In this document: piece after piece, positions 1-6,297 of the stretch
How the letters are laid out: each line of letters begins with the position of its first letter
Numbering within the stretch: the first letter of the stretch is position 1
Source of the DNA: an uncultured Paenibacillaceae bacterium
Lineage (GTDB): Bacteria > Bacillota > Bacilli > Paenibacillales > CALAME01
Length of the DNA stretch: 7,594 nucleotides
Assembly (NCBI GenBank): GCA_937983035.1
Contig: CALKAN010000283.1
Location: 1 to 7,594, forward strand
Direction: 5' to 3'
Notes under the pieces: generated by a model
Told to the model about the DNA's origin: nothing
The model's database searches: none
What the model saw: only the letters and a program-made list of their open reading frames with translations
Position numbers and translations under genes: made by a program

Positions 1-258
1 ATATTTGAGGAGTATGCACATAAGATAACATTAAATCCAAAGAATATAACCAGGGATCAGTCAAAAGTTGAAATGTCGCGGCATGAAGAGGAGATTTTGC
101 AATACATTGCTTTTGAACCGGTCACATTCGATGAAATTTTGCGAAGAAGCGGATCTAGTTTTGGACATTTGCACTCAGTTCTGTTATCTTTACTTATAAA
201 AAACAAACTCGAACAGTTGCCCGGTTCCAGGTACATACGAACAGACGGGCACCATTAA
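1..258 (+). CDS. dprA: DNA-processing protein DprA (Smf), C-terminal fragment
   Basis: The reading frame is open from the first base and ends at TAA 256-258, so only the last 85 residues are present; the ATG at 73 is internal. The visible part fits the C-terminal winged-helix domain of DprA: an acidic helix (residues EEEILQYI), a helix-turn-helix-like stretch with DEILRRSG, then a hydrophobic helix rich in Leu, and the closing LEQLPGSRYIR, which resembles the family's usual 'QLPGGRYxR' ending. DprA binds incoming single-stranded DNA and loads RecA during natural transformation; the Rossmann-like core that does this lies outside the window. The position immediately before topA is the conserved Bacillota order and supports the call. 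The winged helix alone is short and weakly conserved, so identification rests on the ending motif and on synteny together. Confidence 0.78.
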   Translation: MFEEYAHKITLNPKNITRDQSKVEMSRHEEEILQYIAFEPVTFDEILRRSGSSFGHLHSVLLSLLIKNKLEQLPGSRYIRTDGHH

Positions 259-263
259 AATGC

Positions 264-273
264 AGAGGGGAGG
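264..273 (+). promoter_or_regulatory. Ribosome binding site of topA
   Basis: The purine run AGAGGGGAGG lies 7 bases before the ATG at 281. It decides the topA start. An in-frame ATG at 260 would sit upstream of this sequence with no Shine-Dalgarno of its own and would add seven residues that type IA topoisomerases do not normally have. Confidence 0.8.
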
Positions 274-280
274 ACAAGCG

Positions 281-2380
281 ATGGCGGATTCACTAGTCAT
301 TGTGGAATCACCTGCTAAAGCTAAAACGATCGGAAAATACCTCGGAAAGAATTACATTGTCAAAGCCTCCATGGGGCATGTCATCGATCTCCCGAAAAGT
401 CAAACTGGTGTTGATATAGAAAATAATTTTAAACCAAAATATATTACGATTCGCGGGAAAGGCGAAATATTGAAAGAACTGAAAGCAGCGAAGAAGAAAG
501 TCAAGCATGTGTATTTGGCAGCAGACCCTGACCGCGAAGGAGAGGCGATAGCTTGGCATTTGGCCCATTATTTAGGGCTGGACGAAGACGAAAATTGCCG
601 AGTTGTATTTAATGAAATTACGAAGCAAGCCGTGCAGGAAGCATTTAAAAATCCGCGCAAAATCGATATGAATTTGGTCAATGCGCAGCAAGCGCGGCGG
701 ATCCTGGACCGTTTGGTCGGGTATAAAATTTCCCCGTTATTATGGAAAAAAGTGAAGAAAGGATTGTCTGCCGGGCGCGTGCAATCTGTCGCAGTGAAGT
801 TAATCATCGACAGAGAGAACGAAATTGACAATTTTGAACCGGTAGAATACTGGACCATTACGGTTGCGTTCTCTTTGACCATCGACGGGAAAAAACATCA
901 GTTTGAAGCGAAGTTTTTTGGTTTGGACGGCAAGAAGAAGGAGTTGTCAAACGAAGAGGAAGTCAATGAAATTCTCGCCAAAATCAAAGGTCAAACATTT
1001 CAAGTCAAGGATGTGAAGGAAAAGGAAAGGCTCAGGCATCCTTCACCCCCGTTCATTACGAGTTCCTTGCAGCAAGAAGCTGCGCGAAAATTAAATTTCC
1101 GTGCAGCCAAAACGATGTCTATTGCACAGCAGTTGTATGAGGGAGTAGAATTAGGAAATGAAGGCACGGTCGGTCTCATCACTTATATGCGTACAGATTC
1201 GACCCGCGTTTCTCCTGTCGCTCAAGAAGAAACGAAAGAGTATATATTAGAAAAGTTCGGCGAAGCGTATGCGCCGAAACAGCCGCGGAACTATGTAAAG
1301 AAAAACAGCAATGCCCAAGATGCGCATGAAGCGATTCGGCCTACTTCTGTTTGGCGCGAACCGGCAGCGCTGAAGCCGTATTTGACCCGGGATCAGCTGC
1401 GGCTTTACAAATTAATATGGGAACGATTCGTTGCGAGCCAAATGAGTTCAGCGGTCATGGATACGATGACGGTTGATATTGCTGCAGGCGGCGTGGACTT
1501 TCGCGCCAGCGGCTCCAAAATTAAATTCCCTGGGTTTATGAAAATTTACGTCGAAGGCAGCGATGATGAAAATCAAGAAGAAGAATCATTCCTGCCGCCG
1601 CTCAAACCGGGAGACAAATTGACAAAAGATAAGATTGAACCTAAGCAGCATTTCACCCAGCCGCCTCCGCGGTATACGGAAGCGCGCCTGGTTCGCACGT
1701 TGGAAGAGCTTGGCATCGGCAGGCCGAGCACGTATGCGCCGACCCTGGATACGATTCAGCGCAGGGGATACGTTGCGTTGGAGGACAAACGATTCGTTCC
1801 AACCGAAATGGGCGAACTCGTCATTCAACTCATGGAGGAGTTTTTCCCTGAAATTTTAAACGTGGAATTTACGGCCAATATGGAGGAAGACCTCGACCGC
1901 ATTGAAGAAGGGGTTAAAGATTGGGTGAAAGTGCTTGATAATTTTTATCAATCTTTTGCCGAGAGATTAGCGGTAGCCGAAGAGGAAATGAAAGAAGTTG
2001 AAATTAAAGACGAAGTTTCAGATGAGACGTGTGAAAAATGCGGTCGGCCAATGGTATACAAAATGGGACGTTACGGCAAATTTCTGGCTTGTTCCGGATT
2101 TCCGGAATGCCGCAATACGAAGCCGATCGTTATCGATACAGGCGTAGCGTGCCCGGGATGCGGCCAAGGAAAGATCGTGGAAAGAAGAAGCAAAAAAGGC
2201 CGGATATTTTACGGCTGCGACCGATATCCCAACTGTGATTTCGTATCATGGGATAAGCCGGTGGAGAAGCCTTGTCCGAAATGCAGCAGCCTGCTCGTTG
2301 AAAAACGAAATCGAAAAGGCAGCTATATCAAGTGCACGAAGTGCGATTATAAAGAAGTGATCAGCGAGGAAGAGGAATAA
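281..2380 (+). CDS. topA: DNA topoisomerase I (type IA, omega protein)
   Basis: This enzyme relaxes negatively supercoiled DNA by cutting one strand, passing the other through and resealing, with a covalent 5'-phosphotyrosine intermediate. The 699-residue product is close to the B. subtilis length (about 690). The N-terminal Toprim domain shows Glu9 in LVIVESPAKAKTI and the acidic triad Asp82, Asp84 and Glu86 in AADPDREGEA, which bind Mg2+. The catalytic tyrosine is Tyr302 in GLITYMRTDSTR. The conserved SAGRVQSVA (about 163-171) and IGRPSTYAPT (about 479-488) segments of the core are present. The C-terminus carries three four-cysteine zinc ribbons: Cys584/587/604/610, Cys624/627/646/652 and Cys665/668/685/688. 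It ends in an acidic tail. The start at 281 is chosen from the Shine-Dalgarno and the family N-terminus. It begins 22 bases after dprA ends, so the two are probably co-transcribed. Nothing essential is missing. Confidence 0.98.
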   Translation: MADSLVIVESPAKAKTIGKYLGKNYIVKASMGHVIDLPKSQTGVDIENNFKPKYITIRGKGEILKELKAAKKKVKHVYLAADPDREGEAIAWHLAHYLGLDEDENCRVVFNEITKQAVQEAFKNPRKIDMNLVNAQQARRILDRLVGYKISPLLWKKVKKGLSAGRVQSVAVKLIIDRENEIDNFEPVEYWTITVAFSLTIDGKKHQFEAKFFGLDGKKKELSNEEEVNEILAKIKGQTFQVKDVKEKERLRHPSPPFITSSLQQEAARKLNFRAAKTMSIAQQLYEGVELGNEGTVGLITYMRTDSTRVSPVAQEETKEYILEKFGEAYAPKQPRNYVKKNSNAQDAHEAIRPTSVWREPAALKPYLTRDQLRLYKLIWERFVASQMSSAVMDTMTVDIAAGGVDFRASGSKIKFPGFMKIYVEGSDDENQEEESFLPPLKPGDKLTKDKIEPKQHFTQPPPRYTEARLVRTLEELGIGRPSTYAPTLDTIQRRGYVALEDKRFVPTEMGELVIQLMEEFFPEILNVEFTANMEEDLDRIEEGVKDWVKVLDNFYQSFAERLAVAEEEMKEVEIKDEVSDETCEKCGRPMVYKMGRYGKFLACSGFPECRNTKPIVIDTGVACPGCGQGKIVERRSKKGRIFYGCDRYPNCDFVSWDKPVEKPCPKCSSLLVEKRNRKGSYIKCTKCDYKEVISEEEE

Positions 2381-2402
2381 GACAAATTCGGGAACGCTTG
2401 CT

Positions 2403-2410
2403 GGAGGGGG
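2403..2410 (+). promoter_or_regulatory. Ribosome binding site fixing the TTG start of hslV
   Basis: GGAGGGGG ends 7 bases before TTG 2418. The nearby ATG at 2413 is out of frame with hslV and too close to this sequence, so the unusual TTG is the best-supported start. Confidence 0.78.
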
Positions 2411-2417
2411 CGATGAT

Positions 2418-2960
2418 TTGAATTCATCTTTTCATGCGACGACGATATGTGCAGTATATCAGCAAGGGAAAGGCGCGATTGCCGGCGACGGTCAAGTCAC
2501 ATTCGGCAATCAAATGGTGATGAAACATCAAGCGAAGAAAGTTAGAAGACTGTACGGAGGCAAAGTCATTGCAGGCTTTGCCGGTTCCGTTGCTGATGCG
2601 TTAACGCTGTTTGACAAATTCGAAGGGAAGCTGCAGGAATATCACGGCAACTTGCAGCGAGCTGCGGTGGAAATGGCGAAGGAATGGCGCTCCGATCGCG
2701 TGCTGCGCAGGTTGGAAGCGATGATGATCGTCATGAATCAAGACGGCTTGCTGCTCATTTCAGGCAGCGGAGAAGTGATCGAACCGGATGACGGCATATT
2801 AGCGATCGGATCAGGCGGAGGATTTGCGTTAGCCGCCGCAAGAGCTTTGGTGAGAAACGGGCAGAACTTGGAACCGAAAGAGATTGTCAGGACGGCGCTC
2901 GAAGTCGCAGCAGAGATTTGCGTATTCACGAACGATCACATCATCGTGGAGGAGGTCTGA
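2418..2960 (+). CDS. hslV: ATP-dependent protease subunit HslV (ClpQ/CodW)
   Basis: This is the proteolytic subunit of the HslUV (ClpYQ) protease, a bacterial relative of the 20S proteasome beta subunit that assembles as a double hexamer in the cytoplasm. The 180-residue product matches the family length. The N-terminus MNSSFHATTI places the family's Thr nucleophile (Thr1 of E. coli HslV) at residue 8, after a short leader. Asp24 in AGDGQVTFG and Lys41 in KKVRRLY match the catalytic Asp17 and Lys33 of E. coli, and the GSGG loop is at 131-134. Further signatures are GFAGSVADALTLF (53-65) and the C-terminal ICVFTND. It starts with TTG after a strong Shine-Dalgarno, 37 bases after topA, and its stop is 3 bases before hslU, so the two subunits are translationally linked. 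In many Bacillales trmFO and xerC lie between topA and this gene; here they do not. Whether the nucleophile is Thr8 or an upstream serine, as reported for B. subtilis, cannot be settled here. Confidence 0.97.
   Translation: MNSSFHATTICAVYQQGKGAIAGDGQVTFGNQMVMKHQAKKVRRLYGGKVIAGFAGSVADALTLFDKFEGKLQEYHGNLQRAAVEMAKEWRSDRVLRRLEAMMIVMNQDGLLLISGSGEVIEPDDGILAIGSGGGFALAAARALVRNGQNLEPKEIVRTALEVAAEICVFTNDHIIVEEV
2948..2956 (+). promoter_or_regulatory. Ribosome binding site of hslU, inside the hslV 3' end
   Basis: GGAGGAGGT lies within the last codons of hslV, 7 bases before the TTG at 2964. It supports that TTG as the hslU start and implies translational coupling between the two protease subunits. Confidence 0.78.
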
Positions 2961-2963
2961 GTT

Positions 2964-4355
2964 TTGAGGAATGAAGCAAGCTTGACGCCAAACCAAATCG
3001 TGCGAGAATTGGATAAATATATCGTCGGCCAGAAGAATGCGAAGAAATCCGTCGCTGTTGCGCTCAGAAACCGTTATCGCCGCAGCAAACTTTCTCCGGA
3101 CATGAGGGATGAAATTATCCCGAAAAACATACTAATGATCGGGCCGACAGGCGTTGGAAAAACAGAGATCGCCAGACGTTTGGCGAAATTGACTGGAGCT
3201 CCATTCATTAAAGTGGAAGCAACCAAGTTTACGGAAGTTGGTTATGTCGGCCGGGACGTGGAGTCGATGGTTCGCGACCTGGTAGAGACGGCGATCCGAA
3301 TTAAAAAAGAAGAAAAAGTGGAAGAAGTTAGAGACAAAGCGGAACAGCTCGCGAATGAACGAATTGTTGCCGCGTTTGTTCCGTCTCCGAAACGAAACCG
3401 CAGCAGAAATCCATTGGAAATGCTTTTTGCTGCTCAAACAGACATGGACGCGGATCCTGCTCAAGAGCAAGACGAACATATTCAAAGCAGAAGAAACGAC
3501 ATACGCAGAAAATTGGCTGCCGGCGAATTGGAAGATGCCGTCATTGAAATTGAAGTAGAAGATCAATTTCCAACGATGTTTGACATGTTTCAAGGCAATG
3601 AACAAATCGGCGTTAACATGCAGGAATTGTTCGGCAATATGCTGCCTAAGAAAAAGAAAAAAAGAAAACTGACGGTGAAAGAAGCTCGCAAAGTGCTCAT
3701 TCAAGAGGAAGCGAACAGAATTATTGACACCGATGAGCTGAATCAAGAAGCAATTGCGCTGGCCGAACAGTCTGGCATTATATTTATAGACGAAATTGAC
3801 AAAATCGCCAGTCCTTCAAAAGGCGCCGGGCCGGATATTTCCAGAGAAGGCGTGCAGCGGGATATTCTGCCGATTGTTGAAGGATCTACGGTCATGACAA
3901 AATATGGTCCGGTAAAAACGGATTATATTTTGTTTATCGCTGCAGGAGCATTTCATATTTCTAAGCCTTCGGACTTGATTCCGGAGCTGCAGGGCCGATT
4001 TCCTATTCGCGTTGAACTGGACAGTTTGACCCAAGAGCAGTTCGTGCAAATTTTAACAGAACCGAGAAATGCATTGACGAGACAATATGCGGCATTGTTG
4101 GAAACAGAAGGCATTCGGATCGAATTTTCCGATGAAGCGATCAATGAAATTGCGAGAATCGCTGCAGAAGTGAACCAAAATACGGATAATATCGGGGCCA
4201 GAAGATTGCACACCATTATGGAAAAGCTGCTGGAAGATCTATCTTTTGAGGCGCCGGAGCTGACGTTGGAATCGTTCACCATTACGCCTGAATACGTGCG
4301 TGAAAAATTAGGCAGCATTGCCCAGGACAAAGATTTAAGCCAGTATATATTGTAG
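2964..4355 (+). CDS. hslU: ATP-dependent protease ATPase subunit HslU (ClpY)
   Basis: This is the hexameric AAA+ unfoldase that recognises substrates, threads them through its pore and activates HslV. The 463 residues are near the B. subtilis length. Visible motifs in order are: Walker A GPTGVGKT at 60-67; the pore loop GYVGRD at 93-98; the intermediate (I) domain at about 110-240, the most variable part, with a lysine-rich end at 229-235; Walker B IIFIDEID at 272-279; sensor 1 in FIAAGAFH (324-331); an arginine-finger segment LQGRFPIRV (342-350); and sensor 2 in GARRLH (411-416). The C-terminal LSQYIL matches the tail that docks into HslV and triggers its active sites. The gene starts with TTG 3 bases after the hslV stop. 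This start is chosen from the overlapping Shine-Dalgarno and because MRNEASLTPNQIVRELD fits the family N-terminus. All ATPase residues are intact, so an active complex with HslV is expected. Confidence 0.98.
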   Translation: MRNEASLTPNQIVRELDKYIVGQKNAKKSVAVALRNRYRRSKLSPDMRDEIIPKNILMIGPTGVGKTEIARRLAKLTGAPFIKVEATKFTEVGYVGRDVESMVRDLVETAIRIKKEEKVEEVRDKAEQLANERIVAAFVPSPKRNRSRNPLEMLFAAQTDMDADPAQEQDEHIQSRRNDIRRKLAAGELEDAVIEIEVEDQFPTMFDMFQGNEQIGVNMQELFGNMLPKKKKKRKLTVKEARKVLIQEEANRIIDTDELNQEAIALAEQSGIIFIDEIDKIASPSKGAGPDISREGVQRDILPIVEGSTVMTKYGPVKTDYILFIAAGAFHISKPSDLIPELQGRFPIRVELDSLTQEQFVQILTEPRNALTRQYAALLETEGIRIEFSDEAINEIARIAAEVNQNTDNIGARRLHTIMEKLLEDLSFEAPELTLESFTITPEYVREKLGSIAQDKDLSQYIL

Positions 4356-4394
4356 AGCAGTGATTTATTGCAGAAGCTGCATGAGTAAGTGCGT

Positions 4395-4400
4395 GGGAGG
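4395..4400 (+). promoter_or_regulatory. Ribosome binding site of codY
   Basis: GGGAGG lies 8 bases before the ATG at 4409, in the 53-base gap after hslU. I see no convincing promoter or terminator in that gap, which suggests that codY is transcribed with hslVU. Confidence 0.75.
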
Positions 4401-4408
4401 ATTCATTC

Positions 4409-5176
4409 ATGACATTGCTGTCGAAGACGAGGCAGCTGAACCGGTTGCTGCAACAAGCAGCCGGTCAAGCTGTTAATTTTATGGAAATGGCTCAAGTGCT
4501 GAAAGAAACGCTTCATTCGAATGTATTCGTATTCAGCCGCAAAGGAAAAATGTTAGGTTATGCTTTCATGGATGCGCAAGAGGAAAAATGGAGCAGCATC
4601 ACCGACGAAAATCATCGGATTCCTCATGAATACAATCAAATTTTGTTGCAAATCCATGAAACTTATTCCAATACGGAAGCCAATTCTTCTTATGAAATGT
4701 TATTAGATCAACTGCAGCCATTGTTCGGGCAGACATATGTGACGATTATCCCGATCATAGGCGGCGGCGATCGCCTCGGTTCATTAGTCATCGAACGTTC
4801 GAATCATCCATTTGTCGATGATGACCTCATCTTGTCAGAATATGGATCTACCATCATCGGAATGGAAATTTTGCGAATGCGGGCGGAAGAAGCGGAATCA
4901 GAGGCAAGAAGCAAAGCAGCGGTGCAAGTGGCTGTCGGCTCTTTATCTTACAGCGAGTCGGAAGCAGCAGAACATATCTTTGAAGAGCTGGATGGGATGG
5001 AAGGGCTGCTTGTTGCCAGCAAAATTGCTGACCGGGCAGGCATTACCCGTTCTGTGATCGTCAATGCGCTGCGCAAATTAGAAAGCGCCGGCGTCATTGA
5101 AACGCGTTCATTAGGCATGAAAGGCACTTATATTAAAATATTGAATGAACAGTTAGTTCAAGAATTTTCGAAATAG
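4409..5176 (+). CDS. codY: GTP-sensing global transcriptional repressor CodY
   Basis: CodY is a cytoplasmic dimeric repressor that, in B. subtilis, is activated by GTP and branched-chain amino acids in rich medium and shuts off nutrient-scavenging, competence and motility genes. The 255-residue product aligns without gaps to my recollection of B. subtilis CodY (259 residues) up to about residue 245. An N-terminal GAF domain (about 1-155) includes VNFMEMA and the PIIGGG loop (115-120). A linker helix follows. The C-terminal winged helix contains SKIADRAGITRSVIVNALRK (204-223), which is almost unchanged, with Arg214 and Ser215 kept. In contrast, residues aligned with the B. subtilis isoleucine/valine pocket differ: Trp61 for Arg61, Ser62 for Met62, Ile71 for Phe71, Leu99 for Pro99 and Asp100 for Val100. 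DNA specificity is therefore probably standard, while amino-acid sensing may be altered. The gene ends just before a strong terminator and the flagellar operon, as in Bacillus. Confidence 0.97.
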   Translation: MTLLSKTRQLNRLLQQAAGQAVNFMEMAQVLKETLHSNVFVFSRKGKMLGYAFMDAQEEKWSSITDENHRIPHEYNQILLQIHETYSNTEANSSYEMLLDQLQPLFGQTYVTIIPIIGGGDRLGSLVIERSNHPFVDDDLILSEYGSTIIGMEILRMRAEEAESEARSKAAVQVAVGSLSYSESEAAEHIFEELDGMEGLLVASKIADRAGITRSVIVNALRKLESAGVIETRSLGMKGTYIKILNEQLVQEFSK

Positions 5177-5206
5177 AACGATGGAAGCATGTCAATATTC
5201 ATCCAT

Positions 5207-5242
5207 AAAAAATCCTATCTTTACACAAAGATGGGATTTTTT
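5207..5242 (+). terminator. Intrinsic terminator after codY
   Basis: A hairpin with a 16-base-pair stem (5207-5222 with 5227-5242, one G-T pair at 5216/5233) encloses the 4-base loop ACAC. The top strand ends in a six-T run (5237-5242). The 5' arm starts with a six-A run, so it could also work in reverse. It lies 30 bases after the codY stop and would separate the topA-hslVU-codY transcript from the flagellar operon. Confidence 0.88.
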
Positions 5243-5270
5243 CCATTTATTTCTATTTTTTATAGTAATT

Positions 5271-5300
5271 TTGCTACATGATGTTGATTGTAGATATAAA
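5271..5300 (+). promoter_or_regulatory. Candidate sigma-A promoter of the fla/che operon
   Basis: A -35-like TTGCTA (5271-5276, 4 of 6 consensus) is followed after 18 bases by a -10-like TATAAA (5295-5300, 5 of 6). The preceding 5243-5270 stretch is very T/A-rich, like an UP element. Its position between the codY terminator and flgB is where a flagellar promoter is expected and would give a leader of about 100 bases. Such matches arise by chance in AT-rich DNA, so this is a prediction. A weaker sigma-D-like alternative (TAGA at 5291, TCGGATAC at 5311-5318) overlaps it. Confidence 0.5.
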
Positions 5301-5305
5301 TTGTG

Positions 5306-5320
5306 AATTTTCGGATACAT
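5306..5320 (+). promoter_or_regulatory. Candidate CodY-binding site at the flgB promoter
   Basis: AATTTTCGGATACAT matches the B. subtilis/Lactococcus CodY box AATTTTCWGAAAATT at 11 of 15 positions, with the left half AATTTTC perfect. It begins 5 bases after the candidate -10, so bound CodY would cover the likely transcription start. CodY is known to repress fla/che in B. subtilis. Functional sites with several mismatches are known, but such matches are also common by chance. Confidence 0.4.
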
Positions 5321-5394
5321 ATTGTCGAAAAAAGAGGAACCATATCTATTTTTGTAGAATGTGTTAGGCAGAAGCGGGACCATTTTACAGATGA

Positions 5395-5401
5395 GAAAGG
5401 A
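5395..5401 (+). promoter_or_regulatory. Ribosome binding site fixing the GTG start of flgB
   Basis: GAAAGGA ends 9 bases before GTG 5411. It overlaps the in-frame ATG at 5402, which therefore cannot use it. This favours the GTG. Confidence 0.65.
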
Positions 5402-5410
5402 ATGACACGA

Positions 5411-5815
5411 GTGGAACTGTTGAACAGCACAACTTTTAACTTATTGACTAGTTCAGTTGATGCAGCCTCGCTTAGGCACAAAGTTTTAGCAAACAACATT
5501 GCCAATGCGGATACGCCGCATTTCAAGCGATCTGATGTATCGTTTGAAGCATTGCTGAAAGAACAACTGAACGCTCGTGCATTGTCTGGTTATCGGACGC
5601 ATCCCAAACACATTCCAATTGGACATGCAATGCCTTCTGTAACACCGAAAGTCGTTACAGATCACGATACGGCCATGAATCACAACGGAAACAATGTCGA
5701 TATTGATGCGGAAATGGCCATGCTGGCTCAAAATCAGTTGAATTATCATATGTACATTGGACAAATCAGTCACGAAATCAGCATGATTCGAAAAGCAATC
5801 GGAGGAGGCAATTGA
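5411..5815 (+). CDS. flgB: Flagellar basal-body rod protein FlgB
   Basis: FlgB is a proximal rod subunit of the flagellar basal body, exported through the flagellar type III apparatus without a cleaved signal peptide. With the GTG start the product is 134 residues, close to B. subtilis FlgB (about 129). The N-terminal rod motif NNIANADTP is at 28-36, followed by Phe38 where tyrosine is common. HNGNNVDID (91-99) and the helix EMAMLAQNQLNYH (101-113) are typical of FlgB. N- and C-terminal heptad-like helices fit the coiled coil of rod and hook proteins. The frame stays open upstream to a GTG at 5303 and an ATG at 5402, but the Shine-Dalgarno spacing and family N-terminus (a short hydrophobic helix starting about 25 residues before the NNIAN motif) favour 5411. 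It is the first gene of the flagellar operon and ends 4 bases before flgC. Confidence 0.95.
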   Translation: MELLNSTTFNLLTSSVDAASLRHKVLANNIANADTPHFKRSDVSFEALLKEQLNARALSGYRTHPKHIPIGHAMPSVTPKVVTDHDTAMNHNGNNVDIDAEMAMLAQNQLNYHMYIGQISHEISMIRKAIGGGN

Positions 5816-5819
5816 TGAC

Positions 5820-6266
5820 ATGGGAATAATGGGAAGTTTTAAAGCGAGCGCTTCAGGGTTAACCGCGCAAAGGTTAAGGATGGATGTCATCGCATCGAAC
5901 ATCGCGAATGCAAACAGTACGAGAGCTAGGCTCGTCGATGGACAGTGGGTTCCTTATCGAAGAAAAATGGTTGTAATGGAACCGATTAAGCAATCTTCAT
6001 TTCAACGGATGTTAAATGAAAAGATGGAAGCAGGACAGGGGGTTAAAGTGACGAGAATTGCAGAAGATGAGCAGCCTTTTAAGAAAGTTTATGATCCTGC
6101 TCATCCAGACGCGGGAGCTGACGGATATGTGCAAATGCCGAATGTGGATATATTGAAAGAAATGGCGGATATGATATCTGCTTCCCGCGCGTATGAAGCG
6201 AACGTAACAGCTTTAAATGCATCGAAATCGATGTTCATGAAAGCATTGGAAATTGGAAGGGCCTGA
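5820..6266 (+). CDS. flgC: Flagellar basal-body rod protein FlgC
   Basis: FlgC is a proximal rod subunit stacked with FlgB and FlgF in the drive shaft that joins the MS ring to the hook. The 148 residues match the family length. The N-terminal motif is SNIANANSTR (26-35), preceded by the helix SGLTAQRLRMDVIA. WVPYRRKMV (43-51) and the YVQMPNVD segment are characteristic of FlgC in Bacillota. The C-terminal SRAYEANVTALNASKSMFMK (about 122-141) is the conserved rod/hook C-terminal helix. The ATG at 5820 is chosen because GGAGGAGG (5801-5808, inside the flgB end) lies 11 bases upstream. The in-frame ATG at 5829 would be 20 bases away. The ATG at 5815 overlapping the flgB stop is out of frame. 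The tight spacing implies co-translation with flgB. Confidence 0.96.
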   Translation: MGIMGSFKASASGLTAQRLRMDVIASNIANANSTRARLVDGQWVPYRRKMVVMEPIKQSSFQRMLNEKMEAGQGVKVTRIAEDEQPFKKVYDPAHPDAGADGYVQMPNVDILKEMADMISASRAYEANVTALNASKSMFMKALEIGRA

Positions 6267-6297
6267 CCAATAGAATACGGGGGAGAGAATTTTTAAA

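Noticed and set aside
260..280. Longer topA start at ATG 260
   Set aside because: The Shine-Dalgarno lies downstream of this ATG, and the family starts at MADSLVIVESPAKAKTI-like sequence (ATG 281).
3651..3663. A-rich tract in hslU as a possible programmed frameshift or slippage site
   Set aside because: The seven-A run is not in the phase of an A-AAA-AAG slippery heptamer, it encodes the usual lysine-rich end of the I domain, and no shifted product would make sense.
3132..3746. A 204-codon open frame on the - strand inside hslU
   Set aside because: It lies fully antisense to a well-conserved hslU with all AAA+ motifs; its product is rich in Phe and Ser with no recognisable domain, as expected from the complement of lysine/glutamate-rich codons.
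5163..5177. AATTTTCGAAAT near the codY stop as a CodY box
   Set aside because: After the AATTTTC half the right half is out of register, it lies inside the codY coding end, and no promoter is nearby.
5303..5410. Longer flgB start at GTG 5303 or ATG 5402
   Set aside because: The extra residues do not match FlgB N-termini; 5303 has no ribosome site, and the only site (5395-5401) overlaps ATG 5402.
5486..5902. A 138-codon - strand frame across the flgB/flgC junction
   Set aside because: It overlaps two clearly conserved rod genes, shows no family motif, and has no supporting operon context.
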